A stretch of DNA of 38,796 nt from Alicycliphilus sp. Lineage in GTDB: Bacteria; Pseudomonadota; Gammaproteobacteria; Burkholderiales; Burkholderiaceae_C. Below are positions 1-8,245 of the stretch, piece after piece. Within the stretch, counting starts at the first letter, position 1. Each line of letters begins with the position of its first letter. The stretch lies in assembly GCA_018054745.1 (NCBI GenBank), contig JAGPIX010000009.1, positions 1 through 38,796 on the forward strand, read 5' to 3'. The position numbers and the translations under genes are program-made. Under the pieces are notes generated by a model. The model did not search any database. It saw only the letters and a list, made by a program, of their open reading frames with translations, and was not told the DNA's origin.

Positions 1-665
1 GCAAGTTCAGCTATGGGCATGCAGAGAAGCAGAACCAGGTGGGTTTGGTGGCCGGCCTGGCATGGACCGAGGTGGGAGGTGATTTGCTGACCATCGAGGT
101 GGCCACCATGCCTGGCAAGGGCAACATTACGCGTACAGGCTCGCTTGGTGATGTGATGAAGGAATCTATTGAGGCCGCACGCACGGTGGTGCGCAGCCGA
201 GCGCATTTGTGGGGTATTCGGGACGAGGTGTTTGAAAAGCGCGATTTGCATATGCATGTGCCTGACGGCGCTACGCCCAAGGACGGACCCAGCGCTGGTA
301 TTGCCATGACCACGGCCATCGTCTCTGCATTCACTGGCATACCGGTGCGTGCCGATGTCGCCATGACTGGTGAGATCACATTGCGCGGCGAAGTCACCGA
401 GATCGGTGGCTTGAAGGAAAAGCTGCTGGCAGCCCTGCGCGGAGGGATCAAGACAGTGCTGATCCCTGAAGCAAACGTGAAAGACTTGCAGGAGATCCCT
501 GACAACGTGAAGAGTGGCCTGGAGATCGTGCCCGTGAGGTGGATAGACAAGGTGCTTGAGGTAGCGCTGGAGCGCAAGCCAGCTGCCCTGACAAATCACG
601 AAGTGACGCCTGCGGTTGCTGTGGCGCCCGGCGGTGAGGTGGTGCAGGGCTCTGTGAAGCACTGA
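1..665 (+). CDS. lon: Lon protease, C-terminal fragment (gene begins before the window)
   Basis: This is the proteolytic domain of the ATP-dependent serine protease Lon, which degrades misfolded and regulatory proteins in the cytoplasm. The reading frame is open from the left edge (first full codon at base 3), so about 220 C-terminal residues are present and the N-terminal and AAA+ domains lie outside. The catalytic serine sits in the motif DGPSAGIA (codon 291-293). The lysine of the Ser-Lys dyad follows 43 residues later in [10 protein letters not shown] (codon 420-422), the same spacing as E. coli S679/K722. The motifs EIPDNVK and GGIKTVLIP are also typical of Lon. The end is a normal TGA, followed by a short hairpin terminator. 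An internal ATG at 39 is not the start. Confidence 0.97.
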   Translation, partial: KFSYGHAEKQNQVGLVAGLAWTEVGGDLLTIEVATMPGKGNITRTGSLGDVMKESIEAARTVVRSRAHLWGIRDEVFEKRDLHMHVPDGATPKDGPSAGIAMTTAIVSAFTGIPVRADVAMTGEITLRGEVTEIGGLKEKLLAALRGGIKTVLIPEANVKDLQEIPDNVKSGLEIVPVRWIDKVLEVALERKPAALTNHEVTPAVAVAPGGEVVQGSVKH

Positions 666-666
666 T

Positions 667-686
667 GAAAAAAGTCGGCTTTTTTC
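667..686 (+). terminator. Probable lon terminator
   Basis: An 8-bp inverted repeat (GAAAAAAG / CTTTTTTC) with a TCGG tetraloop begins 1 base after the lon stop codon, and its right arm is itself a T-run. The stem is A-T rich and therefore weak, but the position is what a lon terminator would have. Confidence 0.5.
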
Positions 687-713
687 TTGTGGGACTCAAA
701 AAGTAGACTACAA

Positions 714-744
714 TTTACCCCATCGATGCGAAACGCCATATAAT
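714..744 (+). promoter_or_regulatory. Candidate promoter of the tRNA-Gly/tRNA-Cys unit
   Basis: A perfect -10 hexamer TATAAT lies at 739-744, so transcription would start about 12 bases before the mature tRNA-Gly. The best -35 is TTTACC (714-719), at a long spacing of 19. The -10 is convincing and the -35 is weak. Confidence 0.55.
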
Positions 745-762
745 GGCAGGCTTCGGTAAAAT

Positions 763-838
763 GCGGGAATAGCTCAGTTGGTAGAGCGCAACCTTGCCAA
801 GGTTGAGGTCGTCGGTTCGAGACCGATTTCCCGCTCCA
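763..838 (+). tRNA. tRNA-Gly (anticodon GCC), copy 1
   Basis: A complete 76-nt cloverleaf: acceptor arms GCGGGAA / TTCCCGC, D-arm AGCTCAGTTGGTAGAGC, anticodon stem CAACC / GGTTG with loop TTGCCAA (anticodon GCC at 796-798), T-arm with GGTTCGAGACC, and encoded CCA at 836-838. It is identical over its full length to the copy at 1137-1212. Confidence 0.98.
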
Positions 839-851
839 CTTTTCGGCAAAA

Positions 852-880
852 GGGGGAAGCTTTTACTTCCCCCTTTTTTT
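852..880 (+). terminator. Intrinsic terminator between tRNA-Gly and tRNA-Cys
   Basis: Stem GGGGGAAG / CTTCCCCC with loop CTTTTA, followed by seven T residues. It lies 13 bases after tRNA-Gly and 17 bases before tRNA-Cys, so tRNA-Cys must be made by read-through or from a promoter buried in this small space. Confidence 0.85.
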
Positions 881-897
881 GCCAAGAGGTCAGGTTT

Positions 898-971
898 GGC
901 GCGGTAGCAAAGCGGTTATGCGTCGGATTGCAAATCCGTTGAGGCCGGTTCGACTCCGGCCCGCGCCTCCA
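898..971 (+). tRNA. tRNA-Cys (anticodon GCA)
   Basis: A complete 74-nt cloverleaf: acceptor arms GGCGCGG / CCGCGCC, anticodon stem CGGAT / ATCCG around anticodon GCA (930-932), T-arm GGCCGGTTCGACTCCGGCC, and encoded CCA at 969-971. The D-arm is short, as is usual for tRNA-Cys. Confidence 0.97.
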
Positions 972-1058
972 GTTCATCAATGTGCAATGCATGTGATGTG
1001 ATGGTGTGGTGGCTGCTAACTTAGGTTTTGTCTGCCTCGTGCAGGTTTCGGTATTCGT

Positions 1059-1088
1059 TTGCATGACGGCTGAAATCAATAGTAGAAT
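1059..1088 (+). promoter_or_regulatory. Candidate promoter of the second tRNA-Gly
   Basis: TTGCAT (1059-1064), an 18-base spacer and TAGAAT (1083-1088) form a reasonable sigma-70 promoter about 50 bases before the second tRNA-Gly. Confidence 0.45.
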
Positions 1089-1136
1089 GCGAGATTGTTT
1101 GAAACGTATGCGTTGAATGGCGTGCGTAGAGAGTTT

Positions 1137-1212
1137 GCGGGAATAGCTCAGTTGGTAGAGCGCAACCTTGCCAAGGTTGAGGTCGTCGGTTCGAGACCGA
1201 TTTCCCGCTCCA
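1137..1212 (+). tRNA. tRNA-Gly (anticodon GCC), copy 2
   Basis: Identical in all 76 bases to the copy at 763-838, including the encoded CCA, and likewise followed by its own terminator hairpin. The flanking sequence is not duplicated, which points to an old duplication kept identical by selection or gene conversion. Confidence 0.98.
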
Positions 1213-1219
1213 AAATTGA

Positions 1220-1246
1220 AAGGGAAGCTTAGGCTTCCCTTTTTTC
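1220..1246 (+). terminator. Intrinsic terminator after the second tRNA-Gly
   Basis: Stem AAGGGAAGC / GCTTCCCTT with loop TTAG, running into a T-tract. It separates tRNA-Gly from the downstream tRNA-Leu. Confidence 0.8.
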
Positions 1247-1341
1247 TTGGCAGAAGCGGCTGTGAGGTGGTGAATGTGTCCGTGGCTTGCGTTGAAGTGC
1301 TGCTACGGTTACGCTGCCCCGACGCTTGCCTGGCGGCCGGC

Positions 1342-1434
1342 GCCCCGATGGTGAAATTGGTAGACACTGCGGACTTAAAATCCGCCGCTTTCCTGCAAAG
1401 GGGCGTGCCGGTTCGACCCCGGCTCGGGGCACCA
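1342..1434 (+). tRNA. tRNA-Leu (anticodon TAA)
   Basis: A class II (long variable arm) tRNA of 93 nt: acceptor arms GCCCCGA / TCGGGGC, anticodon stem GCGGA / TCCGC with loop CTTAAAA (anticodon TAA at 1376-1378), a long variable arm, T-arm GCCGGTTCGACCCCGGC, and encoded CCA at 1432-1434. The next protein gene begins only 13 bases later. Confidence 0.97.
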
Positions 1435-1447
1435 CGAAGAGTTCGAT

Positions 1448-2077
1448 ATGTCACATTACAACGCTCCTTTTGAGATCCATGTTCATGGTCAGGTGCAACT
1501 GCGCGCCGATGTGGGCTTCAGTCAGCTTCAGGAAGCGCTCAAGCCCTTGTGGAAGTACGCGGGTGCACGATCGCTTGCCGATGGTGCGGCCAGCGCCTAT
1601 GAAGAAGAGCCTGGAATCCAGTTTGACGTCAAGGAGCATGTACTGCAGATGTGCTGGACGGTTCGAGGCGATGAGGATTTCCGTCAGTCGCTTGATGAAA
1701 TGTGCATGGGGATCAACGAGTTGGCGGAGCAGGGTGCTGCCATTGAAGTCACCTTTTATGACACCGAGTTTGATGAAGAAGATGCACCTGAGGACGAGGA
1801 CGCGCGCGACGATTTTGTGATGCTTTTCGTCGGCCCCACGCCCGCGGCCATCATGCAGGTTCAGCGTGACCTGCTGGTGCAGGACGTGATCAACCTCATG
1901 GAGCGCCACTTTGATGCTTCCGAACTTGGTGGCGTGGTGTCAGAGGTCGACAAGCTGTTTGCACAACGCTTTGATGCCTTGGTGAGTTCACTGGAAATCG
2001 GCAAGCCACCGCGTGGTCTTGGCGGGCAGGGTGGCAGTGGCCATGGTGGCGGTCGTCGTCCACGTCATTTGCATTGA
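1448..2077 (+). CDS. Conserved acidic protein of unknown function (possibly the DUF6806 type)
   Basis: A 209-residue soluble protein with no signal peptide or membrane segment. The N-terminus (MSHYNAPFEIHVHGQVQLR) leads into an alpha/beta region. A strongly acidic stretch (EFDEEDAPEDEDARDD) lies near residues 108-123, and the protein ends in a flexible Gly/His/Arg-rich tail from about residue 190. I recognise it as a protein commonly found beside uvrC in Comamonadaceae, where it is usually annotated hypothetical; the DUF number is from memory and uncertain. The ATG is only 13 bases downstream of tRNA-Leu, with a purine-rich GAAGAG just ahead of it as ribosome-binding site. No terminator intervenes, so its mRNA probably starts as a tRNA-Leu co-transcript released by tRNA 3' processing. 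No function can be assigned. Confidence 0.85.
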   Translation: MSHYNAPFEIHVHGQVQLRADVGFSQLQEALKPLWKYAGARSLADGAASAYEEEPGIQFDVKEHVLQMCWTVRGDEDFRQSLDEMCMGINELAEQGAAIEVTFYDTEFDEEDAPEDEDARDDFVMLFVGPTPAAIMQVQRDLLVQDVINLMERHFDASELGGVVSEVDKLFAQRFDALVSSLEIGKPPRGLGGQGGSGHGGGRRPRHLH

Positions 2078-2163
2078 ATTGTTTGTTGGTGTGACGGCAG
2101 TGCAACGCTGCCGCTTGGATGGCGTGGTGGCGGCGTTTTTGAATCAGCGTCCACAATAGCGCC

Positions 2164-4122
2164 ATGGCTGCAATCCACTCCACCGAACTGCTGGCACAGG
2201 TGGCTGCCCTGCCGCCGCTGCCGGGCGTGTACCGCTATTTCGATGTGCAGGATGTCCTGCTATACGTCGGCAAAGCACGTAACCTGAAAAAACGCGTCGG
2301 TAGCTACTTCGCCAGGCAGCATGGCGGTACGCGCATAGGCCATATGGTCGGAAAAATTGCGCGTCTGGAGACGACCGTGGTGCGTTCCGAAGCCGAGGCG
2401 CTGCTGCTTGAAAACAACCTCATCAAGTCGCTCAACCCCAAGTACAACATTCTCTTTCGCGACGACAAGAGCTATCCCTATCTGAAGATAACAGGCGTTT
2501 CGGCCAAGGATGGTACGGGTAGCGTGGCAGGCCAGTGCTATCCGCGCGTAGCTTACTACCGCGGCGCCGTGGACAAGTGCCATCGCTACTTTGGCCCTTA
2601 TCCAGGCGCCTGGGCGGTCAAGGAAACGATACAGCTGCTGCAAAAGGTGTTTCGCCTACGCACCTGCGAAGACACGGTATTTGCCAACCGTACGCGCCCC
2701 TGTCTGCTGTATCAGATTAAGCGTTGCACGGCCCCTTGCGTAGGCTTCATCTCCACTGCGGCGTATGCCGATGATGTACATGGCGCTGAAGCCTTGCTGC
2801 GTGGTGAAACCCAGGAATTGATGCAGGTGCTGGAACAGCGCATGCTCGCCCATTCGGACAGGCTGGAGTTTGAGCTGGCGGCCGAGGTGCGCAACCAGAT
2901 CACGGCACTGTCGCGCGTGCTGCATCAGCAGGCCATTGAAAGCGTATCCGACAAGGACGTGGATATTCTTGCCGTGAAGGTCGCAGGTGGGCGTGCCTGC
3001 GTGAATCTGGCGATGGTGCGTGGAGGGCGGCACCTGGGAGATAGGGCCTATTTCCCGGTGCATGTGGACGATGCCGCTGGCGTGTTCCACATGGAAGAGG
3101 ACGACGAAGGCGAGGGTGTTGTACCGGTGAGCCCCACAGTCGAGGCGCAGGTATTGGCGGCTTTCCTGGCCCAGCATTACATGGGCGTGCCGGTTCCGCC
3201 CTCGCTGATTACCAGTGAGGCGGTAGCTCCCATGTTGCTGGAGGCATTGACGCTGCAAACGGGTGTGCGCGTGACAGCGGTGCATCAGCCTCGTGAGCAG
3301 CGTCGTGCGTGGCTGGACATGGCGCAACAGAATGCCGAGATCCAGCTGGCCCGTCTGCTGGCCGAGGAAGGGTCGCAGCAGGCGCGCACGCGTGCTTTGG
3401 CGGAGGCGTTGGATCTGGATGTTGAAAACCTGGATGATCTGACCATCGAGTGCTTTGACATCTCGCACACTGCGGGCGAGGCTACGCAGGCGTCCTGCGT
3501 GGTCTTCCATCACCACAAGCTACAAAGTGGCGAGTACCGCCGCTTCAAGATCGAGGGTATTACAGGCGGCGACGACTACGCTGCCATGCGCCAAGTGCTC
3601 AAGCGGCGCTACAGCAAAGTAGCTGAAGCGCAGCGCGAGGCCGGAGGTGCCGAGGTGTCGAATGCTCTGGCACGGCTGCCGGATATTGTGCTGGTTGATG
3701 GTGGCAAGGGCCAGGTAAGCATGGCGCGCGAGGTGTTCACCGAACTGGGTCTGGATACTGCGCGTATCGTCGGAGTCGAGAAAGGCGAGGGGCGCAAGGT
3801 CGGACTGGAGGAGTTGGTGTTTGCCGATGGGCGTGCCAAGGTCTACCTGGGCCGAGACTCGGCTGCGTTGATGCTGGTGGCGCAGATCCGTGATGAGGCG
3901 CATCGCTTTGCGATTACCGGGATGCGTGCGGCTCGCGCCAAGGTGCGTATGAGTGGCAGCCGCCTGGAGGACATACCCGGCGTCGGCCCCAAGAAGCGCG
4001 CACGCTTGCTGCAGCGTTTTGGTGGCGTACGCGGCGTGGCCGATGCCAGCATTGAAGACCTGACTACAGTGGACGGAATATCCCGATGCTTGGCTGAAGA
4101 GATCTACCGTGCTTTGCGTTGA
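2164..4122 (+). CDS. uvrC: Excinuclease ABC subunit C
   Basis: UvrC is the nuclease subunit of UvrABC nucleotide excision repair and makes both incisions around a UvrB-bound lesion. The 652 residues show the full architecture. A GIY-YIG nuclease domain lies near residues 16-95 ([23 protein letters not shown]). The UVR motif that binds UvrB is near 215-250. The RNase H-like 5' nuclease domain is near 415-570 ([26 protein letters not shown]). A C-terminal helix-hairpin-helix pair ([19 protein letters not shown]) completes it. It is slightly longer than the roughly 610 residues usual in enterobacteria, partly from a small insertion near residue 115. The ATG at 2164 fits the N-terminus of the family, although no strong Shine-Dalgarno is visible. 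pgsA follows immediately. Confidence 0.97.
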   Translation: MAAIHSTELLAQVAALPPLPGVYRYFDVQDVLLYVGKARNLKKRVGSYFARQHGGTRIGHMVGKIARLETTVVRSEAEALLLENNLIKSLNPKYNILFRDDKSYPYLKITGVSAKDGTGSVAGQCYPRVAYYRGAVDKCHRYFGPYPGAWAVKETIQLLQKVFRLRTCEDTVFANRTRPCLLYQIKRCTAPCVGFISTAAYADDVHGAEALLRGETQELMQVLEQRMLAHSDRLEFELAAEVRNQITALSRVLHQQAIESVSDKDVDILAVKVAGGRACVNLAMVRGGRHLGDRAYFPVHVDDAAGVFHMEEDDEGEGVVPVSPTVEAQVLAAFLAQHYMGVPVPPSLITSEAVAPMLLEALTLQTGVRVTAVHQPREQRRAWLDMAQQNAEIQLARLLAEEGSQQARTRALAEALDLDVENLDDLTIECFDISHTAGEATQASCVVFHHHKLQSGEYRRFKIEGITGGDDYAAMRQVLKRRYSKVAEAQREAGGAEVSNALARLPDIVLVDGGKGQVSMAREVFTELGLDTARIVGVEKGEGRKVGLEELVFADGRAKVYLGRDSAALMLVAQIRDEAHRFAITGMRAARAKVRMSGSRLEDIPGVGPKKRARLLQRFGGVRGVADASIEDLTTVDGISRCLAEEIYRALR

Positions 4123-4169
4123 GGCGATGCTGCTGTGAGGCATGGCGATGCGTGCCACAATCGCTACCC

Positions 4170-4739
4170 ATGTTTTTTACCATCCCCACGATCATGACCT
4201 GGACGCGCATCGTCGCGATTCCATTGATTGTGGGCGTGTTCTATGCGCCGCTGGAGCCCGCTACCTGCAACCTCATCGCTACGGTGATGTTCATGGTGTT
4301 TGCAGCCACCGACTGGCTGGATGGTTTTTTGGCGCGCAAGCTCAATCAGGCATCGGCCTTCGGTGCCTTCCTCGATCCGGTTGCCGACAAATTTCTGGTT
4401 TGCGCATCACTGCTGGTACTGGTGCACATGCAGCGCGCCGATGTATTCGTGGCTCTGATCATCATCGGCAGGGAGATTGCCATCAGCGCATTGCGTGAGT
4501 GGATGGCACAGATTGGCGCGGGCAAGAGTGTGGCAGTGCACATGTTGGGCAAGCTCAAGACCACGGTTCAGATGGTGGCTATTCCATTGTTGCTGTACGA
4601 CGGCCGCCTGTTGGACATCATTGATACCAGCGTATGGGGTACCTGGCTGATCTGGTTGGCCGCAGTGCTGACGGTGTGGTCCATGGTGTACTACCTGCAA
4701 AAGGCCTTGCCCGAGATACGTGCTCGAGTGGCCAAATAA
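4170..4739 (+). CDS. pgsA: CDP-diacylglycerol-glycerol-3-phosphate 3-phosphatidyltransferase
   Basis: Transfers a phosphatidyl group from CDP-diacylglycerol to glycerol-3-phosphate, the committed step to phosphatidylglycerol and cardiolipin, in the inner membrane. The 189-residue protein is polytopic and carries the CDP-alcohol phosphotransferase signature: DWLDGFLAR (D48, D51) then GAFLDPVADK (D69, D73), in the D-x2-DG-x2-AR-x8-G-x3-D-x3-D arrangement. The frame is open upstream to an ATG at 4119 overlapping the uvrC stop. That extension is Cys-rich and unlike the family, whereas MFFTIPTIMTWTRI from 4170 is the normal N-terminus, so 4170 is chosen. The uvrC-pgsA order is common in Proteobacteria. 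Confidence 0.94.
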   Translation: MFFTIPTIMTWTRIVAIPLIVGVFYAPLEPATCNLIATVMFMVFAATDWLDGFLARKLNQASAFGAFLDPVADKFLVCASLLVLVHMQRADVFVALIIIGREIAISALREWMAQIGAGKSVAVHMLGKLKTTVQMVAIPLLLYDGRLLDIIDTSVWGTWLIWLAAVLTVWSMVYYLQKALPEIRARVAK

Positions 4740-5080
4740 CCGTTGCAATGGGCGTGTAGCGGGGCTCAAGCATGCAAGGGTATGTCCGCGCCCCAATAGG
4801 GCATGTCAATACGGAATCGGCCTAGCGACGACGTTTGCGAGACAAAACGCTTCATAAGATCCGGGGTGAGGTTCAAATGCGTCTAGAATTCGCCCCCATG
4901 CTGTCGCGTAGGCGGCGCGTTGCATTGACAGCCCGTGACGCTATGGTTTTACACTTCGGTAGCCACTCTGCTACTGCGAGCAGCTTCCGGATTTGCTTGG
5001 GAACCTTGAGCGCCAGCGCAGAACCGTGAAGTGCAGACCCACATAAGACATCCACCCACTCATACCCCGAGAGGTTTCTT
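4740..5080 (+). other. 341-bp intergenic region between pgsA and hupB
   Basis: No convincing gene or RNA was found here. A 64-codon open frame from 4835 has no similarity I recognise and no ribosome-binding site. The region holds promoter-like sequences (see 4920-4955) and a TAGAAT box at 4884-4889 without a good -35. No clear terminator follows pgsA. Confidence 0.6.
4920..4955 (+). promoter_or_regulatory. Candidate hupB promoter(s)
   Basis: Two overlapping options: TTGCAT (4920-4925) with 16 bases to TATGGT (4942-4947), or TTGACA (4925-4930) with 19 bases to TACACT (4950-4955). Either gives a leader of over 100 bases to the hupB start. The sequence alone does not decide between them. Confidence 0.45.
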
Positions 5081-5353
5081 GTGAACAAAACCGAACTGAT
5101 TGAGCACATTGCCAACAACGCAGATATCTCCAAGGCCGCCGCAGCGCGCGCCCTGGAGTCCACGATTGAGGCGGTCAAGAAGACTTTGAAGAAGGGCGGG
5201 ACAGTGTCCCTGGTTGGTTTTGGTACTTTTGCAGTAGGCAAGCGTGCTGCACGTACCGGTCGCAATCCCCGTACTGGTGCTACGATTAAAATCAAAGCTG
5301 CTAAAGTGCCAAAGTTCCGTCCAGGCAAGGCATTGAAAGACGCCTTGAACTGA
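5081..5353 (+). CDS. hupB: DNA-binding protein HU
   Basis: A small basic nucleoid protein that binds and bends DNA as a dimer. The 90 residues match the family in length and sequence: [19 protein letters not shown] at the N-terminus, the GFGTF turn near residue 47, and the DNA-embracing arm with [13 protein letters not shown] followed by [14 protein letters not shown]. The start is a GTG at 5081 with GAGAGG at 5069-5074 as ribosome-binding site. The gene sits 15 bases ahead of tRNA-Val with no terminator in between, so mRNA and tRNA are probably co-transcribed. Confidence 0.97.
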   Translation: MNKTELIEHIANNADISKAAAARALESTIEAVKKTLKKGGTVSLVGFGTFAVGKRAARTGRNPRTGATIKIKAAKVPKFRPGKALKDALN

Positions 5354-5368
5354 CTCAAGAAATATGGG

Positions 5369-5444
5369 GGGTGCTTAGCTCAGTTGGTAGAGCGGCGCCC
5401 TTACAAGGCGTAGGTCAGCGGTTCGAGCCCGTTAGCACCCACCA
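5369..5444 (+). tRNA. tRNA-Val (anticodon TAC)
   Basis: A 76-nt cloverleaf: acceptor arms GGGTGCT / AGCACCC, D-arm AGCTCAGTTGGTAGAGC, anticodon stem GCGCC / GGCGT with loop CTTACAA (anticodon TAC at 5402-5404), T-arm with GGTTCGAGCC, and encoded CCA at 5442-5444. It shares a transcript with hupB by position. Confidence 0.97.
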
Positions 5445-5453
5445 CCCCAGACA

Positions 5454-5482
5454 AAGGCGAACGCGAGTTCGCCTTTTCTTTT
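5454..5482 (+). terminator. Terminator of the hupB-tRNA-Val unit
   Basis: Nine-base-pair stem AAGGCGAAC / GTTCGCCTT with a GCGA tetraloop, followed by TTCTTTT. It lies 10 bases after tRNA-Val and 22 bases before ppiD. Confidence 0.88.
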
Positions 5483-5503
5483 GCAGCCGTTGAAAGATTC
5501 ACC

Positions 5504-7426
5504 ATGTTGGAATCCATACGCAAGCACACCAAGTGGGTGATGGGCTTGTTGTTCTTGTTGATCATCCCGTCCTTTGTCCTCGTCGGGATAGACCAAAACT
5601 ACTTTACTGGCGGCAGCCCTGTTGTGGCGCGGGTTGATGGCAAGGACATCACGCAGGCTGATTGGGACAACGCCCATCGCGTGGAAAGCGACCGTGTCCG
5701 TGCCCAATCTCCAGACATCGATGCCAAGCTGCTTGATACACCGCAGGCGCGCTATGCCACCCTGGAACGCCTGGTGCGCGACCGAGTGCTGCAAACTGCC
5801 GCGCAGAACATGCACATGTTGACCAGTGACGTACGCCTGGCGCGTGAGCTGCAAGGCATTCCCCAGATTGCAGCTTTGAAGCGGCCTGATGGCTCGCTGG
5901 ATGCCGAGGCGTATCGCGCCTTGGCAGGCTCTCAGGGGCTCACGCCGGAAGGCCTCGAGGCGCGCATACGCCACGATATCTCGGTCAGCCAGGTCATGGG
6001 CAGCGTCATGGCATCGGCATTCGCTGGCACTGCCGAAGCCAAGCTGGCACTCGATGCGATCCTGCAGCGTCGGGAGATTCAGGTGGCCCGATTCAATGCA
6101 TCATCCTTTGTGCCCAACGTTGCCGTGAGCGATGCTGATTTGGAGGCGTACTACAAGGCCAATCCTGCAAAGTTTCAGCAACCCGAGCAGGCCAGCGTCG
6201 AATATGTAGTGCTGGATCTGGACGCCGTGAAGGCAGGCATCACGCTCAATGAAGACGATCTGCGTACCTATTACAAGGAAAACCTCAGCCGTCTGGCTGG
6301 CAAGGAGGAGCGCCGGGCCAGTCACATCCTGATCGGTGCAGCCAAGGACGCCCCGGCTGCCGAGCGAGAAAAGGCCAAGGCCAAGGCCATGGAGTTGCTG
6401 GCCGAGCTGCGCAAGGCGCCTGGCCGCTTTGCCGAACTTGCGAAGAAGGACTCGCAAGATCCCGGATCGGCTGCGTCTGGCGGCGATCTGGGTTTTTTTG
6501 GCCATGGCGCCATGGTCAAACCGTTTGAAGATGCCACGTTTTTGCTGAAGAAAGGTGAGATCAGCGATGTCGTGGAAACCGACTTCGGCTACCACATCAT
6601 CATGCTCACGGACATCAAGACACCGCGCCAGCCCAGCTTCGAGGAACTGCGCCCTACGCTGGAGGCCGAGCTCAAGCAGCAGCAGGCGCAGCGCAAGTTT
6701 GCCGAGGTGGCGGAAGCGTTTTCCAATGCGGTTTATGAGCAGGCCGACAGCCTGCAACCCGTGGCCGAAAAGCTCAAACTCAAGATTCACATGGCTGACG
6801 CCATCACGCGCATGCCGGTTGGTGGTGCGCAAGGGGCGTTGGCCAGCCCTCGCTTTCTCGAGGCGCTGTTTCAGCCTGACTCACTGCAGAACAAGCGCAA
6901 CACCGAGGCCGTCGAAATTGCCCCCAGTACCTTGGCTGCGGGTCGGATTACGACCTATCAACCAGCCATGACATTGCCACTGGACAAGGCACGTGATCAG
7001 GTGCGAGCCCTGTACGTGGCGGAGAACTCAGCAAAACTTGCGCGTGAGGAAGGTCAGGCCAAGCTAACCGCGTGGAAGGCAGCCCCCGACAGTGCGACGG
7101 GCCTGTCTGCTCCGGTCACGGTATCACGTGACCGACTGCAAGACCAGCCGCGTGCTGTTGTCGATAGCGCCCTGCACGCGCCGGTTGACAAGCTGCCGGC
7201 CTGGGTAGGTGTGGATCTGGCCGCGCAGGGTTATGCCGTGATCAAGGTCAACCGCATCGTGGCCCGCGACGCCGTGGACGACGCCATGGCGCGCATGGAG
7301 CGTCAGCAATACCTGCAGGCCTGGGGTTCTGCCGAGGCACAGGCATACTACGAACTGCTCAAGCAACGCTTCAAGGTGCAAATCAAGGCGCCACGTCCGA
7401 TTGGACAAATCGAGCCACAAAACTGA
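5504..7426 (+). CDS. ppiD: Membrane-anchored periplasmic peptidyl-prolyl isomerase/chaperone
   Basis: PpiD-type folding factor anchored in the inner membrane next to the Sec translocon. The 640 residues start with a short cytoplasmic segment and one transmembrane helix near residues 10-30 ([20 protein letters not shown]). A SurA-like chaperone region follows (about 35-260), then a parvulin PPIC domain near 268-372 ([40 protein letters not shown]), and a C-terminal periplasmic domain. The length and the single N-terminal anchor separate PpiD from secreted SurA. The location after hupB matches the hupB-ppiD order seen in many Gram-negatives. No strong Shine-Dalgarno is visible, but the ATG at 5504 gives the standard N-terminus. 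Confidence 0.93.
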   Translation: MLESIRKHTKWVMGLLFLLIIPSFVLVGIDQNYFTGGSPVVARVDGKDITQADWDNAHRVESDRVRAQSPDIDAKLLDTPQARYATLERLVRDRVLQTAAQNMHMLTSDVRLARELQGIPQIAALKRPDGSLDAEAYRALAGSQGLTPEGLEARIRHDISVSQVMGSVMASAFAGTAEAKLALDAILQRREIQVARFNASSFVPNVAVSDADLEAYYKANPAKFQQPEQASVEYVVLDLDAVKAGITLNEDDLRTYYKENLSRLAGKEERRASHILIGAAKDAPAAEREKAKAKAMELLAELRKAPGRFAELAKKDSQDPGSAASGGDLGFFGHGAMVKPFEDATFLLKKGEISDVVETDFGYHIIMLTDIKTPRQPSFEELRPTLEAELKQQQAQRKFAEVAEAFSNAVYEQADSLQPVAEKLKLKIHMADAITRMPVGGAQGALASPRFLEALFQPDSLQNKRNTEAVEIAPSTLAAGRITTYQPAMTLPLDKARDQVRALYVAENSAKLAREEGQAKLTAWKAAPDSATGLSAPVTVSRDRLQDQPRAVVDSALHAPVDKLPAWVGVDLAAQGYAVIKVNRIVARDAVDDAMARMERQQYLQAWGSAEAQAYYELLKQRFKVQIKAPRPIGQIEPQN

Positions 7427-7457
7427 TGATATTTCCGTTTGCATAGATTTATCGAGC

Positions 7458-7463
7458 TATAAT
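7458..7463 (+). promoter_or_regulatory. -10 element of the tRNA-His promoter
   Basis: A perfect TATAAT stands 10 bases before tRNA-His, so transcription would start only a few bases ahead of the mature 5' end. No good -35 is present at the expected distance (TTTGCA at 7438-7443 is 14 bases away). tRNA-His may also be read through from ppiD. Confidence 0.5.
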
Positions 7464-7473
7464 TCAAGGCTAC

Positions 7474-7550
7474 GGTGGCTGTAGCTCAGTTGGTAGAGTC
7501 CAGGATTGTGATTCCTGTCGTCGTGGGTTCGAGTCCCATCAGCCACCCCA
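7474..7550 (+). tRNA. tRNA-His (anticodon GTG)
   Basis: A 77-nt tRNA with the extra 5' G (-1) characteristic of tRNA-His, facing C73. Acceptor stem begins GGTGGCT and ends AGCCACCCCA, anticodon stem CAGGA / TCCTG surrounds GTG (7508-7510), T-arm has GGGTTCGAGTCCC, and CCA is encoded. Confidence 0.97.
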
Positions 7551-7561
7551 GGTAAACAAAG

Positions 7562-7597
7562 AAAACCCTGCTATTCGACAGATAGCGGGGTTTTTTT
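7562..7597 (+). terminator. Terminator of tRNA-His
   Basis: The inverted repeat AAAACCCTGCTAT / ATAGCGGGGTTTT with one G-T pair is followed by a T-tract (7591-7597). It lies 11 bases after the tRNA. Confidence 0.88.
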
Positions 7598-7826
7598 GTT
7601 ATCCGGGTTTGGTAGCCACCATGTAGCCAGCGTGACTGCGTGTTGCACCATGTGGCCAGCGTCCCATCTGGCATGGGCTCTCAGGAAAAGCGCGGATAGA
7701 AATCGATTCGGCAACAAATCGCCGTTGGTCTGGCAGCTACTCCTTCGGGGTCGCCTGCTGCTGCTTGCTCTCGGCTTTGGCCGTCAGTTCGCGGTGTGTC
7801 TTGGCCGCTGATCACCCTGAGTACAC
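7598..7826. other. Gene-free junction downstream of tRNA-His
   Basis: No intact gene is visible. The stretch contains a 17-bp direct repeat with one mismatch (CACCATGTAGCCAGCGT at 7617-7633 and CACCATGTGGCCAGCGT at 7646-7662). On the minus strand, 7737-7811 reads like the hydrophilic C-terminus of a protein (residues ELTAKAESKQQQATPKE then stop), but the frame is closed just upstream and has no start. It may be a decayed remnant. Confidence 0.4.
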
Positions 7827-8231
7827 CTAAACCGGAAACACACCCGTCCGCACATCACCGACGAGTTGCGGGATGCACAGGTCATAGCGTGCAACCATGC
7901 CGTCATGGACTTCAAAAAGTACGACCGCTTTCACTTCATCGCTCTGACCTTGCGTCATCAAAGCGCAAGGCCTGCCGTCTTCTCCGTGACTCGTGCGGCC
8001 AATCTCCACCCGAACACGCGAATCCGGGTCATTGACGCCACGAGCGCGTACTGTGTGCATCTTGCGCCGCAGATAGTCTGAAATAGCGGCCGCACCAACC
8101 AGTTCTTCGAATACCCATTGCGACGTGTACCGTGCTCCCGGTGCAAGCAATGCCAGAAAACCATCCGGCTCCAGACGGTTCCACGCCTTGGCGAAAGCAA
8201 GAACCACTTGTTCTTCCGCCACATCCGACAT
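7827..8231 (-). CDS. SnoaL-like / NTF2-fold small protein
   Basis: A 134-residue soluble protein with the pattern of the SnoaL/NTF2-like superfamily: an N-terminal helix (EEQVVLAFAKAWNRLEPDGF), a cavity-forming segment (LLAPGARYTSQWVFEEL), and beta strands ending in ALMTQGQSDEVKAVVLFEV and RYDLCIPQLVG. Members range from small-molecule isomerases and hydrolases to ligand-binding proteins with no known activity, so no reaction can be given. The ATG at 8231 has GGAG at 8240-8243 as ribosome-binding site. A GTG at 8249 overlapping the galU stop (GTGA) would add six residues and is the alternative start. The gene is directly downstream of galU and probably translationally coupled to it, but nothing ties its function to sugar nucleotides. 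Confidence 0.75.
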   Translation of the reverse strand: MSDVAEEQVVLAFAKAWNRLEPDGFLALLAPGARYTSQWVFEELVGAAAISDYLRRKMHTVRARGVNDPDSRVRVEIGRTSHGEDGRPCALMTQGQSDEVKAVVLFEVHDGMVARYDLCIPQLVGDVRTGVFPV

Positions 8232-8245
8232 GCCATGCACTCCGA

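Noticed and set aside
774..1454. A 226-codon minus-strand frame across the tRNA cluster
   Set aside because: It overlaps four clear tRNA genes; its sequence merely translates tRNA and terminator complements.
7596..7811. A 71-codon plus-strand frame after tRNA-His
   Set aside because: Begins inside the terminator T-tract, has no ribosome-binding site and no recognisable similarity.
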